Positions 25,516 to 33,990 of a stretch of DNA of 64,000 nt are shown here, one piece after another. Below the pieces are notes generated by a model, which searched no databases, was not told where the DNA came from, and was given only the letters and a program-made list of their open reading frames with translations. The stretch lies in assembly GCF_029543245.1 (NCBI RefSeq), contig NZ_JARQWV010000001.1, positions 372,001-436,000 on the forward strand, read 5' to 3'. The stretch is from Caulobacter endophyticus. GTDB lineage: Bacteria; Pseudomonadota; Alphaproteobacteria; Caulobacterales; Caulobacteraceae. The stretch's first letter is position 1; each line of letters opens with the position of its first letter. Made by a program: the position numbers and the translations under genes.

Positions 25516-25887
25516 TTAGATCGGCGTGACTTCCATCACCTTGTAGGTCAGCGGACGGCCGTCCTCGTCGGTGACGGTGACGTACTCGCCGATGGCGAAG
25601 CGGTGCTGGCCCAGGCGGTGGACTGGCTCGTCGTCGATCTGGTCTTCCTCGTCGTAGTCGAAGAACCAGCGCTCGCCCCGCCGGGCCAGGCGGCCGTCGG
25701 CCGGATCCTCGTCGGGGGCGAACCGGCGCACCGCGCAGTCCTTCTTCGCCTTGGCGTACTCGGCCTCGTCCAGGTGACCGTCGGCCGTCAGCGGCGCGGT
25801 CAGGGCATAGCCGCGATGATCGTCGCCGCCGGCGAATTCGGTGCCCGGATTGCGGGCCAGACGCATGACGATGCGCGATAGGGACAT
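25516..25887 (-). CDS. Conserved hypothetical protein
   Basis: This 123-residue soluble protein starts at 25887 with GGAGG 6 nt upstream. It has an N-terminal SLSRIVMRLARNPGTEFAGGDDHRGY segment, an acidic/basic middle with WFFDYDEEDQIDDEPVHRLGQHRF and an ending (YVTVTDEDGRPLTYKVMEVTPI) that looks like a small beta barrel. It is transcribed just after the universal stress protein gene (38 bp gap), probably in the same FixK-type-controlled unit. I do not recognise a function. Confidence 0.65.
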   Translation of the reverse strand: MSLSRIVMRLARNPGTEFAGGDDHRGYALTAPLTADGHLDEAEYAKAKKDCAVRRFAPDEDPADGRLARRGERWFFDYDEEDQIDDEPVHRLGQHRFAIGEYVTVTDEDGRPLTYKVMEVTPI

Positions 25888-25925
25888 GGACTGCCTCCTT
25901 CTTCTTGGTCTTGCTGGTTGAACGG

Positions 25926-26738
25926 TCAGTGCGACAGGAAGAGCGACGGGCCCTCGGCGTTCAGCAGGCTGCGCGTCGTGCCGCCGAAGATGAACTCCTG
26001 AAGCCGCGGATGCCCGAAGGCGCCGGCGACCAGGAAATCGGCCCCCTCCGCCCTCGCCGCCTCCAGCAGCAACTTGGCCGCATCGTGCGAACCTTCCAGA
26101 ACCCGCACCTGGGCCGAGACGCCCCGGGCGGCCAGGAAATCGACCATGCGGGCCAGCTCGAAGCTGCGCGACGAGGCCGCCGGCGCGCCGGCCACCACCA
26201 CGCGAGAAGCCTTCTGCAACAGCGGCAGGGCCGTGCGCAGGGCGCGGCTGGCCTCCTTGCCGCCGTCCCAGGCCACCAGCGCGGTTCCGCCGACCTTCAG
26301 TCCTTCGCGGGCCACGACAACGGGCCGCTGCTCGTCGGCGATCATCTGCTGGAAGGCCTCGGCCAGCGGACCCTTGCCGCGGGCGGCGGCGCTGTCGAAC
26401 ACGATGACGTCCGAAAGCCGGCATTCCATGGCCAGACCCGCCCACACGGGCGATTCCAGCGTTGTCACGCGCGACTTCGAATAACCGACCGCCGCGACCA
26501 TGGCCTCGACGGCGTGCGCGCCTTCGACGGCGGCTTCCTTCAGGCTCTCCAGGGCGGTGACCTGCACGCCGCCCATGAAGCCCTCGCCCATCCACGGCAT
26601 CAGGTCGGCCACGTCGGCCGGGGCGTGGACGGCAGCCAGTTCGGCGTCGAAGGCGCCCGCCAGCACGGCGGCGGCCCGCAGCACGCCCTCGTCAGGCCTG
26701 GCTCCCGCCAGCGGCGCCATGATCCTTGCCCAGCTCAT
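25926..26738 (-). CDS. Universal stress protein (UspA family, tandem)
   Basis: This 270-residue protein has two Usp-like halves. The C-terminal one ends with the classic ADFLVAGAFGHPRLQEFIFGGTTRSLL nucleotide-binding loop; the N-terminal one (ARIMAPLAGARPDEGVLRAAAVLA) is degenerate. ATG 26738 has GGAGG 7 nt upstream. A perfect FNR/FixK-type box (26804-26817) is centred 72 nt before the start, in the class-II range of distances if a leader of about 30 nt is assumed. Usp genes are common FixK targets in Caulobacter under low oxygen. Confidence 0.88.
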   Translation of the reverse strand: MSWARIMAPLAGARPDEGVLRAAAVLAGAFDAELAAVHAPADVADLMPWMGEGFMGGVQVTALESLKEAAVEGAHAVEAMVAAVGYSKSRVTTLESPVWAGLAMECRLSDVIVFDSAAARGKGPLAEAFQQMIADEQRPVVVAREGLKVGGTALVAWDGGKEASRALRTALPLLQKASRVVVAGAPAASSRSFELARMVDFLAARGVSAQVRVLEGSHDAAKLLLEAARAEGADFLVAGAFGHPRLQEFIFGGTTRSLLNAEGPSLFLSH

Positions 26739-26803
26739 GATCCATCCTCCATGCGACGCATTTCCAACAAACGCATTTCCACAGGCGTCGGGCCGGGCCA
26801 TCA

Positions 26804-26817
26804 TTGATCTTCATCAA
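26804..26817. promoter_or_regulatory. FixK/FNR-type box
   Basis: TTGATCTTCATCAA is a perfect match to TTGAT-N4-ATCAA. It lies between the universal stress protein gene (minus) and the HD phosphohydrolase gene (plus), so it could control either or both. Confidence 0.75.
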
Positions 26818-26860
26818 GCGATGCGGCACTCAAACCACCTTCACCATAAGGAACGATCTC

Positions 26861-27502
26861 GTGGCCAAAGGGCTGCATAAGAGCCCTCCGAGGGCGTGGC
26901 AGCGGATGCTGTCGGGACGCCGGCTGGACCTGCTGGATCCTTCGCCCATGGACATCGAGATAGAGGACATCGCCCACGGCCTGGCGCGCGTCGCCCGCTG
27001 GAACGGCCAGACGATCGGCGAGCACGGCTTCTCGGTGGCCCAGCACAGCCTGGTGGTCGAAGAGATCGCCGCCCACATCAAGCCCGACCTGGAGCCGCGC
27101 TGGCGGCTGGCCGCCCTGCTGCACGACGCCTCCGAATATGTGATCGGCGACATGATCAGCCCGTTCAAGGCGGCGCTGGGCGTGTCGTATAAGGACTTCG
27201 AGGCCCGGCTGGAAGACGCGATCCACATCCGCTTCGGCCTGCCGGTGAAGACCCCGGCCCCGATCAAGAAGCTGATCAAGCAGGCCGACCGCGCCTGCGC
27301 CTTCTTCGAGGCCACGCAATTGGCCGGCTTCGAGCACGGCGAATCCCTGTCGATCTTCGGCGCGCCGCCGGCCGGCTACGACCTCACGATCACCCCCCTG
27401 CCTCCGTTCGAAGCGCAAGGACGTTACGTCCAGCGCTTCCACGTGCTGTCCAAGGCGGCCGGCTTCGAATCCGCGCCGGGCGAAGCCTTCGAGACCGAAT
27501 GA
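26861..27502 (+). CDS. HD-domain phosphohydrolase (YfbR-like)
   Basis: This 213-residue protein has the HD-domain signature spread over AQHSLVVEEIA and LLHDASEYVIGDM (about 64-107), as in YfbR-type 5'-deoxynucleotidases. The first His, the HD pair and the later Asp in KQADRACAFFEA are all present. The start is GTG 26861 with AAGGA 8 nt upstream; the frame extends upstream through the FixK-type box and is not expected to be coding there. Its stop overlaps the next gene start as ATGA. Substrate nucleotides are inferred from the family only. Confidence 0.85.
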   Translation: MAKGLHKSPPRAWQRMLSGRRLDLLDPSPMDIEIEDIAHGLARVARWNGQTIGEHGFSVAQHSLVVEEIAAHIKPDLEPRWRLAALLHDASEYVIGDMISPFKAALGVSYKDFEARLEDAIHIRFGLPVKTPAPIKKLIKQADRACAFFEATQLAGFEHGESLSIFGAPPAGYDLTITPLPPFEAQGRYVQRFHVLSKAAGFESAPGEAFETE

Positions 27503-28497
27503 CGGCTCTGTCCGCAACCTCTTCCGGCATCGTCATCGGCCTGTCGGCTGTGGTCGTGGCCGTGCGCGACGGCGAGGTCGTGGTGCTGACCGTGCGGCCG
27601 CACGACGCGGTCACCGACATCGCCTCGCCCCTGCCCGGCCTGCCGTTCGGTCCCTTCGATCCCGAGGGCCACCGCACCTTCGAACTGGCCCTGCGCGCCT
27701 TCGTCACCGAGCAGACGCGGTTCCAGCTGGGCTATGTCGAGCAGCTCTACACCTTCGGCGACAAGGGCCGCGACGCCCCCCGGGCCGAGGTCGGCGCCGG
27801 CGCGGCTCGCGTCGTCTCGATCGGCTATCTGGGCCTCACGCCCAAGGCCACCGACACGCAAGCCCCCGACACCGCCTGGGCGCCGTGGACGCGGTTCTTC
27901 CCCTGGGAAGACTGGCGCGCCGGCCGCCCGGCCCTGCTGGACGAGGCCATCGCCCCGGCCCTGCGCCGCTGGGCCGGCGACGACGCCGACCGCCTGTCCC
28001 GCGCCCGCCTGGCCTTCGCCCTCGACGGCGCCCCCTGGAACGAGGAGCGGGTGCTGGAGCGCTACGAGCTGCTCTACGAAGCCGGCTTGGCGCCCGAAGC
28101 CGCCCGCGACCGCGCCCGCGCCGACGGCCACGACCCCGCCGAACCCGTCGCCCTGTCGGCCGCCCTGGGCGAGCCGATGATCTCCGACCACCGGCGGATC
28201 CTGGCCACGGGGCTTTCGCGCCTGCGCGGCAAGATCAAGTACCGCCCGGTGGCTTTCGAACTGATGCCCGCCGAGTTCACGCTGTCGGCTCTGCAGCGCA
28301 CGGTCGAGGCCATCGCCGGCGTGCCGCTGCACAAGCAGAACTTCCGCCGCGTGGTCGAGCGCGAGGACCTGGTCGAGGGCCTGGGCCGCCTCGATAGCGA
28401 AACCGGCGGCCGCCCGGCCGAGCTGTTCCGCTTCCGGCGAGAGATCCTGGGCGCGCGCCAGGCCGGCGGGCTTTCGCTGCCGCTGCTCAGAGAATAA
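27499..28497 (+). CDS. NrtR-like Nudix/winged-helix protein with degenerate Nudix box
   Basis: This 332-residue protein has a Nudix-like N-terminal half (VIGLSAVVVAVRDGEVVVLTVRP...) and a C-terminal winged-helix half (IKYRPVAFELMPAEFTLSALQRTVEAIAGVPLHKQNFRRVV) like NrtR regulators of NAD metabolism. The Nudix catalytic box (GX5EX7REUXEE) is not recognisable: the region reads FELALRAFVTEQTRFQLG. It is therefore likely a ligand sensor rather than a hydrolase. The ATGA overlap couples it to the HD phosphohydrolase. A low-oxygen or NAD-linked role is contextual. Confidence 0.75.
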   Translation: MTALSATSSGIVIGLSAVVVAVRDGEVVVLTVRPHDAVTDIASPLPGLPFGPFDPEGHRTFELALRAFVTEQTRFQLGYVEQLYTFGDKGRDAPRAEVGAGAARVVSIGYLGLTPKATDTQAPDTAWAPWTRFFPWEDWRAGRPALLDEAIAPALRRWAGDDADRLSRARLAFALDGAPWNEERVLERYELLYEAGLAPEAARDRARADGHDPAEPVALSAALGEPMISDHRRILATGLSRLRGKIKYRPVAFELMPAEFTLSALQRTVEAIAGVPLHKQNFRRVVEREDLVEGLGRLDSETGGRPAELFRFRREILGARQAGGLSLPLLRE

Positions 28498-28500
28498 CCC

Positions 28501-28664
28501 CTCTCCCCTTGCGGGAGAGGGTGGCCCCGCCGAGCGGGGTCGGGTGAGGGGTCGCACGAACGAAAACGCCGCGAAGGCTGTGCGGCCCGCGCGGCGTTTC
28601 ATGTCTGAGAGACCCCTCATCCGTCGGCTGCCGCCGACACCTTCTCCCGCAAGGGGAGAAGGAT
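28501..28664. repeat. Intergenic palindromic repeat, family B, copy 1 (long form)
   Basis: A composite element with outer arms CTCTCCCCTTGCGGGAGAG and CTTCTCCCGCAAGGGGAGAAG, inner GAGGGGTC / GACCCCTC arms, a GTCGG(C)..CCGAC hairpin and a central AACGCCGCG / CGCGGCGTT hairpin. It lies exactly between the stops of the Nudix gene and the convergent glyS. Confidence 0.88.
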
Positions 28665-28670
28665 GATGGA

Positions 28671-30848
28671 TCAGCCCGCCACCAACCCGAAATCCGCCAC
28701 CAGGCCCATCGCCGCGCGGACGGCGGCCAGGGTCTTGAGGCGGTTGTCGCGGTGCTCGGGGTCGTTGACGAAGACGCCGTCGAGATAGGCGTCCACCGGA
28801 CCGCGCAGCTCGGCCAGCTGGGCCATGGCGCCGGTGAAGTCCTCCTTGGCCAGGGCGTCCTTCAGCGGGCGATCCAGCAGGCGCAGGGCCTGGTAGAGAC
28901 CCACCTCGGCGGCGCTGTCGGCGGCCGGCTCCTCAGGCGTGCCTTCCGGCAACGGGCCCTTCTTCTCCTCGGCCTTGAGGATGTTGGAGGCGCGCTTGTA
29001 GCCGGCCAGCAGGTTCTTGCCGTCGTCGGTCTTCAGGAAGCCGTCCAGGGCCTCGACCCGCGCGACGATCCGCGCCAGGTCGTCGTCACCCAGGGCGAAC
29101 ACCGCGTCGACCAGATCGTGGCGCTTGCCCTGGTCCTTCAACGTCACCTTCAGGCGATCGGCGAAGAAGGCAACCAAGTCGAGAGCAACGCGCGAAGCCC
29201 AAGCCTCGCTATCTGCTCCCGTAGCTTCTTCGAACTTCTGCTGAATGAACCGGTCAATGAACTCATCTCTCACCGAGAGAGGAATTTGAGTGACGCCGGA
29301 AATCTTAGCCTCGGCGTTCCGAACGCTCTCGAAGTCGATCGCCACCCGAATACGCGCCAATGGTTTGGCAATGATCAGGAACAGTGAACTCGGGAAGCCA
29401 TTTTCCAAGATCGTTCGGATCACGCCCAGCGCGGCCCGGCGTAGCGCGTAAGGATCTTTTGACCCCGTCGGCTTTTCATCAATGCCGAAGAACCCAAGAA
29501 GAGTATCGAGCTTGTCGGCCAGGGCCACGGCCACGCTGACCGGCGCGGTCGGAACAGCGTCGGACGGGCCTTGCGGCTTGTAGTGACCTTCGATCGCGGC
29601 GGCGACCTCGGCGTCGAGACCGAAGTGGCGGGCGTAGTAGCCGCCCATGATCCCTTGCAGCTCGGGGAACTCGCCGACCATCTGCGAGGTCAGGTCGCCC
29701 TTGGCCAGGCGCGCGGCCTCCTTGGCCTTGTCGACGTCAGCGCCGACCAGGGGCGCGATCTCGCCGGCCAGGGCGACGATGCGCTCGACGCGCTGGGCCA
29801 TGGTGCCGAGCTTGGCGTGGAAGGTCACGCCGTCCAGCTTGGCCAGCCACGGCTCGAAGCCGGTCTTGACGTCCTCGTCCCAGAAGAACCGGGCGTCGGC
29901 CAGGCGCGACGACAGCACCTTGGCGTTGCCTGCGGCGATCACCTTGCCGCCGTCCTTGGCCTCGATATTGGCCACGGTGATGAAGTGCGGGGCGAGGCCC
30001 GCCTGACCCGGCTTGCGCACGGCGAAGTACTTCTGGTGGGTGCGCATCGAGGTACGGATCACCTCGGGCGGCAGGTCGAGGAACGACGGATCCATGTCGC
30101 CCAGCACCGGCGTCGGCCATTCGGCAAGGCCGGCGACTTCCTCGAGCAGGCCGATGTCCTCGACCAGCTCCAGATGACGCGCGAAGCACAGGGTCTTGCA
30201 GCCCTCGAGGATGCGCGCCTTGCGCTCCTCGACGTCGAGCACGACGTAGTGCGCCTCAAGGCCGGCGACATACTCGTCGAAGTCCTTGGCGACGAGGGGT
30301 TTCGCGTCGCCCATGAAGCGGTGGCCTTCGGTGACGTCGCCGCTGACGATGCCGTCGATCTCGAACGGCACGACTTCACGGTCGAGCACGCAGAGAATGC
30401 GCTTGAGCGGACGCACCCAGCGCAGCTTGCCCGTGCCCCAGGTCATCGACTTGGGCCAGGCGAAGCCGCGGACGATGGCTTCAACCATCTCGGCGATGAT
30501 TTCGGCGGTCGGGCGGCCCTTCTTCTCGACGAAGGCCATCCAGACGCCGTTCTGCTCGACCAGCTGGTCCTGCGTCAGGCCGGCCTTGCGCAGGAAGCCG
30601 TCCATGGCCTGCTGCGGGGCGCCGACGCGGGGGCCCTTCAGCTCTTCCTTGCGGTCGGCCTGGGCCAGCGGCAGGCCTTCGGCCACCAGGGTCAGGCGGC
30701 GCGGGCCGGCGAAGGTCTTCAGGGCCTCGGGCAGGAAGCCGGCGGCGGCCAGGTGTTCGCGCGCCATGCGTTCCAGGTCCTTGGCGGCCTGGCCCTGCAT
30801 GCGGGCGGGGATCTCTTCGGAGAACAGTTCGAGAAGCAGTTGGGGCAT
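28671..30848 (-). CDS. glyS: Glycyl-tRNA synthetase beta subunit
   Basis: GlyS is the tRNA-binding beta subunit of the alpha2beta2 glycyl-tRNA synthetase. The 725-residue protein begins PQLLLELFSEEIPARMQGQA and has the family segments LPKSMTWG-like (FAWPKSMTWGTGKLRWVRP), ADARFFWDEDVKTGFEPW, GSKDPYALRRAALGVIR and HDLVDAVFALGDDDLARIVARVEAL. It is longer than the E. coli protein (689), with extra residues around the segment NGFPSSLFLIIAKPLARIRVAIDF. The stretch about 29175-29510 is clearly AT-richer than the rest (about 52 percent GC in 29221-29400). It follows glyQ by 5 bp. Confidence 0.96.
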   Translation of the reverse strand: MPQLLLELFSEEIPARMQGQAAKDLERMAREHLAAAGFLPEALKTFAGPRRLTLVAEGLPLAQADRKEELKGPRVGAPQQAMDGFLRKAGLTQDQLVEQNGVWMAFVEKKGRPTAEIIAEMVEAIVRGFAWPKSMTWGTGKLRWVRPLKRILCVLDREVVPFEIDGIVSGDVTEGHRFMGDAKPLVAKDFDEYVAGLEAHYVVLDVEERKARILEGCKTLCFARHLELVEDIGLLEEVAGLAEWPTPVLGDMDPSFLDLPPEVIRTSMRTHQKYFAVRKPGQAGLAPHFITVANIEAKDGGKVIAAGNAKVLSSRLADARFFWDEDVKTGFEPWLAKLDGVTFHAKLGTMAQRVERIVALAGEIAPLVGADVDKAKEAARLAKGDLTSQMVGEFPELQGIMGGYYARHFGLDAEVAAAIEGHYKPQGPSDAVPTAPVSVAVALADKLDTLLGFFGIDEKPTGSKDPYALRRAALGVIRTILENGFPSSLFLIIAKPLARIRVAIDFESVRNAEAKISGVTQIPLSVRDEFIDRFIQQKFEEATGADSEAWASRVALDLVAFFADRLKVTLKDQGKRHDLVDAVFALGDDDLARIVARVEALDGFLKTDDGKNLLAGYKRASNILKAEEKKGPLPEGTPEEPAADSAAEVGLYQALRLLDRPLKDALAKEDFTGAMAQLAELRGPVDAYLDGVFVNDPEHRDNRLKTLAAVRAAMGLVADFGLVAG

Positions 30849-30853
30849 CGGAG

Positions 30854-31750
30854 TTACGCGGCTTCCTGCAGCTCGACCCACTTCTGAGCGCACATCTTAC
30901 AGAGGTCGCGGATGCGGCCGATGTAGGAGGCGCGCTCGGCGACGGCGATCGCGCCGCGGGCGTTCATCAGGTTGAAGAGGTGGCTGGCCTTGAGGACCAT
31001 GTCGTAGGCGGGCAGGACGAGCGTCTCGTTCTTGTACGAGCGGGCCAGCATCAGCGGCACCTGCTCTTCCATCTGCTCGAACTGCTGCTTCAGCACGGCC
31101 ACGTCATAGCCGTGGAAGTTGGCTTCCGACTGCTGGCGCTCGTTGGCCAGGAAGACGTCGCCATAGGTCAGCGCGCCCAGCGGCGAGTCGGGATCGTTGA
31201 ACGGCAGGTCGTAGACGTTGTCGACGCCGAACACGTACATGGCCAGGCGTTCCAGGCCGTAGGTCAGCTCGCCCGCCACCGGGTTCACGTCCAGGCCGCC
31301 GACCTGCTGGAAGTAGGTGTACTGCGACACTTCCATGCCATCGCACCAGACTTCCCAGCCCAGGCCCCAGGCGCCGACAGTGGGGTTTTCCCAGTCGTCC
31401 TCGACGAAGCGGATGTCGTGGGTGCGCAGATCCAGGCCGATGGCCTCAAGCGAGCCGAGGTACAGGTCCTGCATGTTGGCCGGGTTCGGCTTCAGGATCA
31501 CCTGGTACTGGTAATAGTGCTGGAGGCGGTTGGGGTTCTCGCCATAGCGGCCGTCGCCCGGACGGCGCGAGGGCTGCACATAGGCCGCGTTCCACGGCTT
31601 GGGGCCCAACGCCCGCAGCACCGTGGCCGGGTGCAGCGTCCCCGCCCCCACTTCGACGTCGTGCGGCTGCAGGATCACGCAGCCCTTTTCGCTCCAGTAG
31701 TTATGGAGCGTCAGGATGAGGCTTTGAAATGATTTGGGGGCGGCGGGCAT
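30854..31750 (-). CDS. glyQ: Glycyl-tRNA synthetase alpha subunit
   Basis: GlyQ holds the class II catalytic core of the bacterial heterotetrameric enzyme. The 298-residue protein shows [25 protein letters not shown], the motif-2-like [38 protein letters not shown], and the motif-3 region [19 protein letters not shown]. The C-terminus ends with the conserved [15 protein letters not shown]. It is the first gene of the glyQ-glyS pair. Confidence 0.97.
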   Translation of the reverse strand: MPAAPKSFQSLILTLHNYWSEKGCVILQPHDVEVGAGTLHPATVLRALGPKPWNAAYVQPSRRPGDGRYGENPNRLQHYYQYQVILKPNPANMQDLYLGSLEAIGLDLRTHDIRFVEDDWENPTVGAWGLGWEVWCDGMEVSQYTYFQQVGGLDVNPVAGELTYGLERLAMYVFGVDNVYDLPFNDPDSPLGALTYGDVFLANERQQSEANFHGYDVAVLKQQFEQMEEQVPLMLARSYKNETLVLPAYDMVLKASHLFNLMNARGAIAVAERASYIGRIRDLCKMCAQKWVELQEAA

Positions 31751-31836
31751 GACGTCCGAACAGGGGCCTGAAAAAGTCGGCGGACCATAGGGCCCGCCGA
31801 CTGTCGCTTCAAGCGAAGTGGACGTTGCTTTTGGAC

Positions 31837-32862
31837 TTAGTTGCCCTTGGCGCTCGAACGCTTGCCGGCGTTCGACATGGGCGCGCCGTAGGCCTTGCGA
31901 TTCTCGGGCGTGTCGGCGACCGGCGGGTTGGAGACGACATTGGCGTCGCCGGCCTTGAGGGTCGCCTGCTGGTCGGGGCTCATCGACGAGGCCGGCAGGG
32001 TCGCCGAGGTCGGCGCGGCCGTGCCGGTGTCGGCGGCCGGAGCCGTCGTGGCGGCGGTCGGGTCAGCCGGCGCCGGCGAGGTCGTCGGGTTCATCGCCTG
32101 ATCGGCGGGGGCGTCGGTCGCCGAGGGCGTGGTCGCCTGGTCCGGAGCCGGAGCTGCGGCCGGCGCGGCCTGGGCGGCGACATCGGCGCCGGCGTCGGTG
32201 GCCGCCATGGCGTCGCTGTTGGTCGTGGCCGAGGCCATGCTGGTCGCGGCGTCATCCGTCGCGGCTGCCGCGGCCTGGATCGGAACGTCCTTGGGGATCA
32301 GCACCTTGTCGACCACGTGCAGCACGCCGTTGGTGGCCATGACGTCGGCCTGCACGATGTTGGCGCCGTCGACCATGGGGCTGGCGCCGCTGCCGTCCAG
32401 CGTCACCGAAGAGCCCTCGACCGTCTTCACCTCGCCCTTAGCGCCGGTGATCTTGGTCGAGTCCACCTTGGTGTTGATCACGTGATAGGTCAGCACCTTC
32501 TGCAACTGGGCGGCGTTGGCCGGCTGCATCAGGCGATCCAGTTCGCCGGCCGGCAGGGCCGCGAAGGCCGCGTCGGTGGGGGCGAACACCGTCAGGTTCG
32601 GGTTGCTCTTCAGCACGCTGGTCAGGTTGGTGGCGTCCAGGGCCTTGAGGAAGGTCGTGAACTGTCCCGACGCCTGGGCCGTGGCGATCAGATCACCGTT
32701 CGGGGTCACCTTGGCGGCCGGGGTCGCCGGAGCCGCGGTCGCGGCGGGCGGCGCAGCGGCCGGCGGCTGGGCCGGAGCCGCCGGATCGGCGGTCTGGGCG
32801 ATGGCGACGCCCGACAGCAGCGCCATGGCCGCCGCGGCGGAGAGGAAGCGCGTCACATACAT
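31837..32862 (-). CDS. Secreted fasciclin (FAS1) domain protein
   Basis: This 341-residue protein has a signal peptide of about 22 residues (ends VAIAQ). An Ala/Pro linker leads to one FAS1 domain at about 52-185 ([61 protein letters not shown]). A very long Ala/Asp/Thr/Pro-rich low-complexity tail (about 190-300) follows, then a short conserved-looking end ([32 protein letters not shown]). FAS1 domains mediate adhesion or cell-surface contacts. The tail would act as a flexible spacer in the periplasm or outside. Confidence 0.88.
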   Translation of the reverse strand: MYVTRFLSAAAAMALLSGVAIAQTADPAAPAQPPAAAPPAATAAPATPAAKVTPNGDLIATAQASGQFTTFLKALDATNLTSVLKSNPNLTVFAPTDAAFAALPAGELDRLMQPANAAQLQKVLTYHVINTKVDSTKITGAKGEVKTVEGSSVTLDGSGASPMVDGANIVQADVMATNGVLHVVDKVLIPKDVPIQAAAAATDDAATSMASATTNSDAMAATDAGADVAAQAAPAAAPAPDQATTPSATDAPADQAMNPTTSPAPADPTAATTAPAADTGTAAPTSATLPASSMSPDQQATLKAGDANVVSNPPVADTPENRKAYGAPMSNAGKRSSAKGN

Positions 32863-32927
32863 GGCCTGGTCCTTTCGCTTGAAACTCAGGCCGGCTTTAC
32901 GCTCCAGATTGCGACTCCGTTGCAGGC

Positions 32928-32945
32928 GATCACGGGCTCGTGATC
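32928..32945. promoter_or_regulatory. Inverted repeat between DUF486 and fasciclin genes
   Basis: A perfect GATCACG / CGTGATC palindrome with a 4-nt loop lies 12 nt past the DUF486 stop and about 65 nt before the fasciclin start. There is no T-tract, so an operator is as likely as a terminator. Confidence 0.4.
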
Positions 32946-32957
32946 TAGACTTCGCCG

Positions 32958-33308
32958 TTACTTGAAAAAGAACACCAGCGCAGCTCCGGCGAAGATAAGC
33001 AAAAAGCCCAGCATCGTGGTCCAGCGAATGGCTTCTCCGAGATAGAAGTAGGAGAACAAGGTGAAGACGATCAGGGTGATCGCTTCTTGCCCGGTCTTAA
33101 GCTGAGCCGTGGAATAGACGCTGTGCCCGATCCGGTTGGCGGGAACCGCCAGCATGTACTCGGGAAGCGCGATCAGCCAACTGCTCAGGATCGCCACCGG
33201 CAGCGCCAGCGGCTTGCCCTTCAGGTGGCCGTACCATGCATAGGTCATGAACACGTTCGAGCAGATCAGCAGCGCCCAGGGGGCGATCTTGGCCCACAGG
33301 GGCGTCAT
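32958..33308 (-). CDS. DUF486-family membrane protein (DMT type)
   Basis: This 116-residue protein has four hydrophobic helices (ALLICSNVFMTYAWYGHL, PVAILSSWLIALPEYMLAVPANR, AITLIVFTLFSYFYLGEAI, MLGFLLIFAGAALVFF) and the family motif PANRIGH..FSxAQLK (here YSTAQLKTGQEAI). The DUF486 proteins resemble half-size drug/metabolite transporters and would act as dimers. The substrate is unknown. Confidence 0.88.
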   Translation of the reverse strand: MTPLWAKIAPWALLICSNVFMTYAWYGHLKGKPLALPVAILSSWLIALPEYMLAVPANRIGHSVYSTAQLKTGQEAITLIVFTLFSYFYLGEAIRWTTMLGFLLIFAGAALVFFFK

Positions 33309-33962
<654 letters not shown>

Positions 33963-33990
33963 CGATCGTCGGGGAAAGGGGATACCAACG

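Noticed and set aside
28501-28664. CRISPR or integron-like array for the palindromic repeats
   Set aside because: The repeats occur singly between genes, without spacers of constant length or cas genes.
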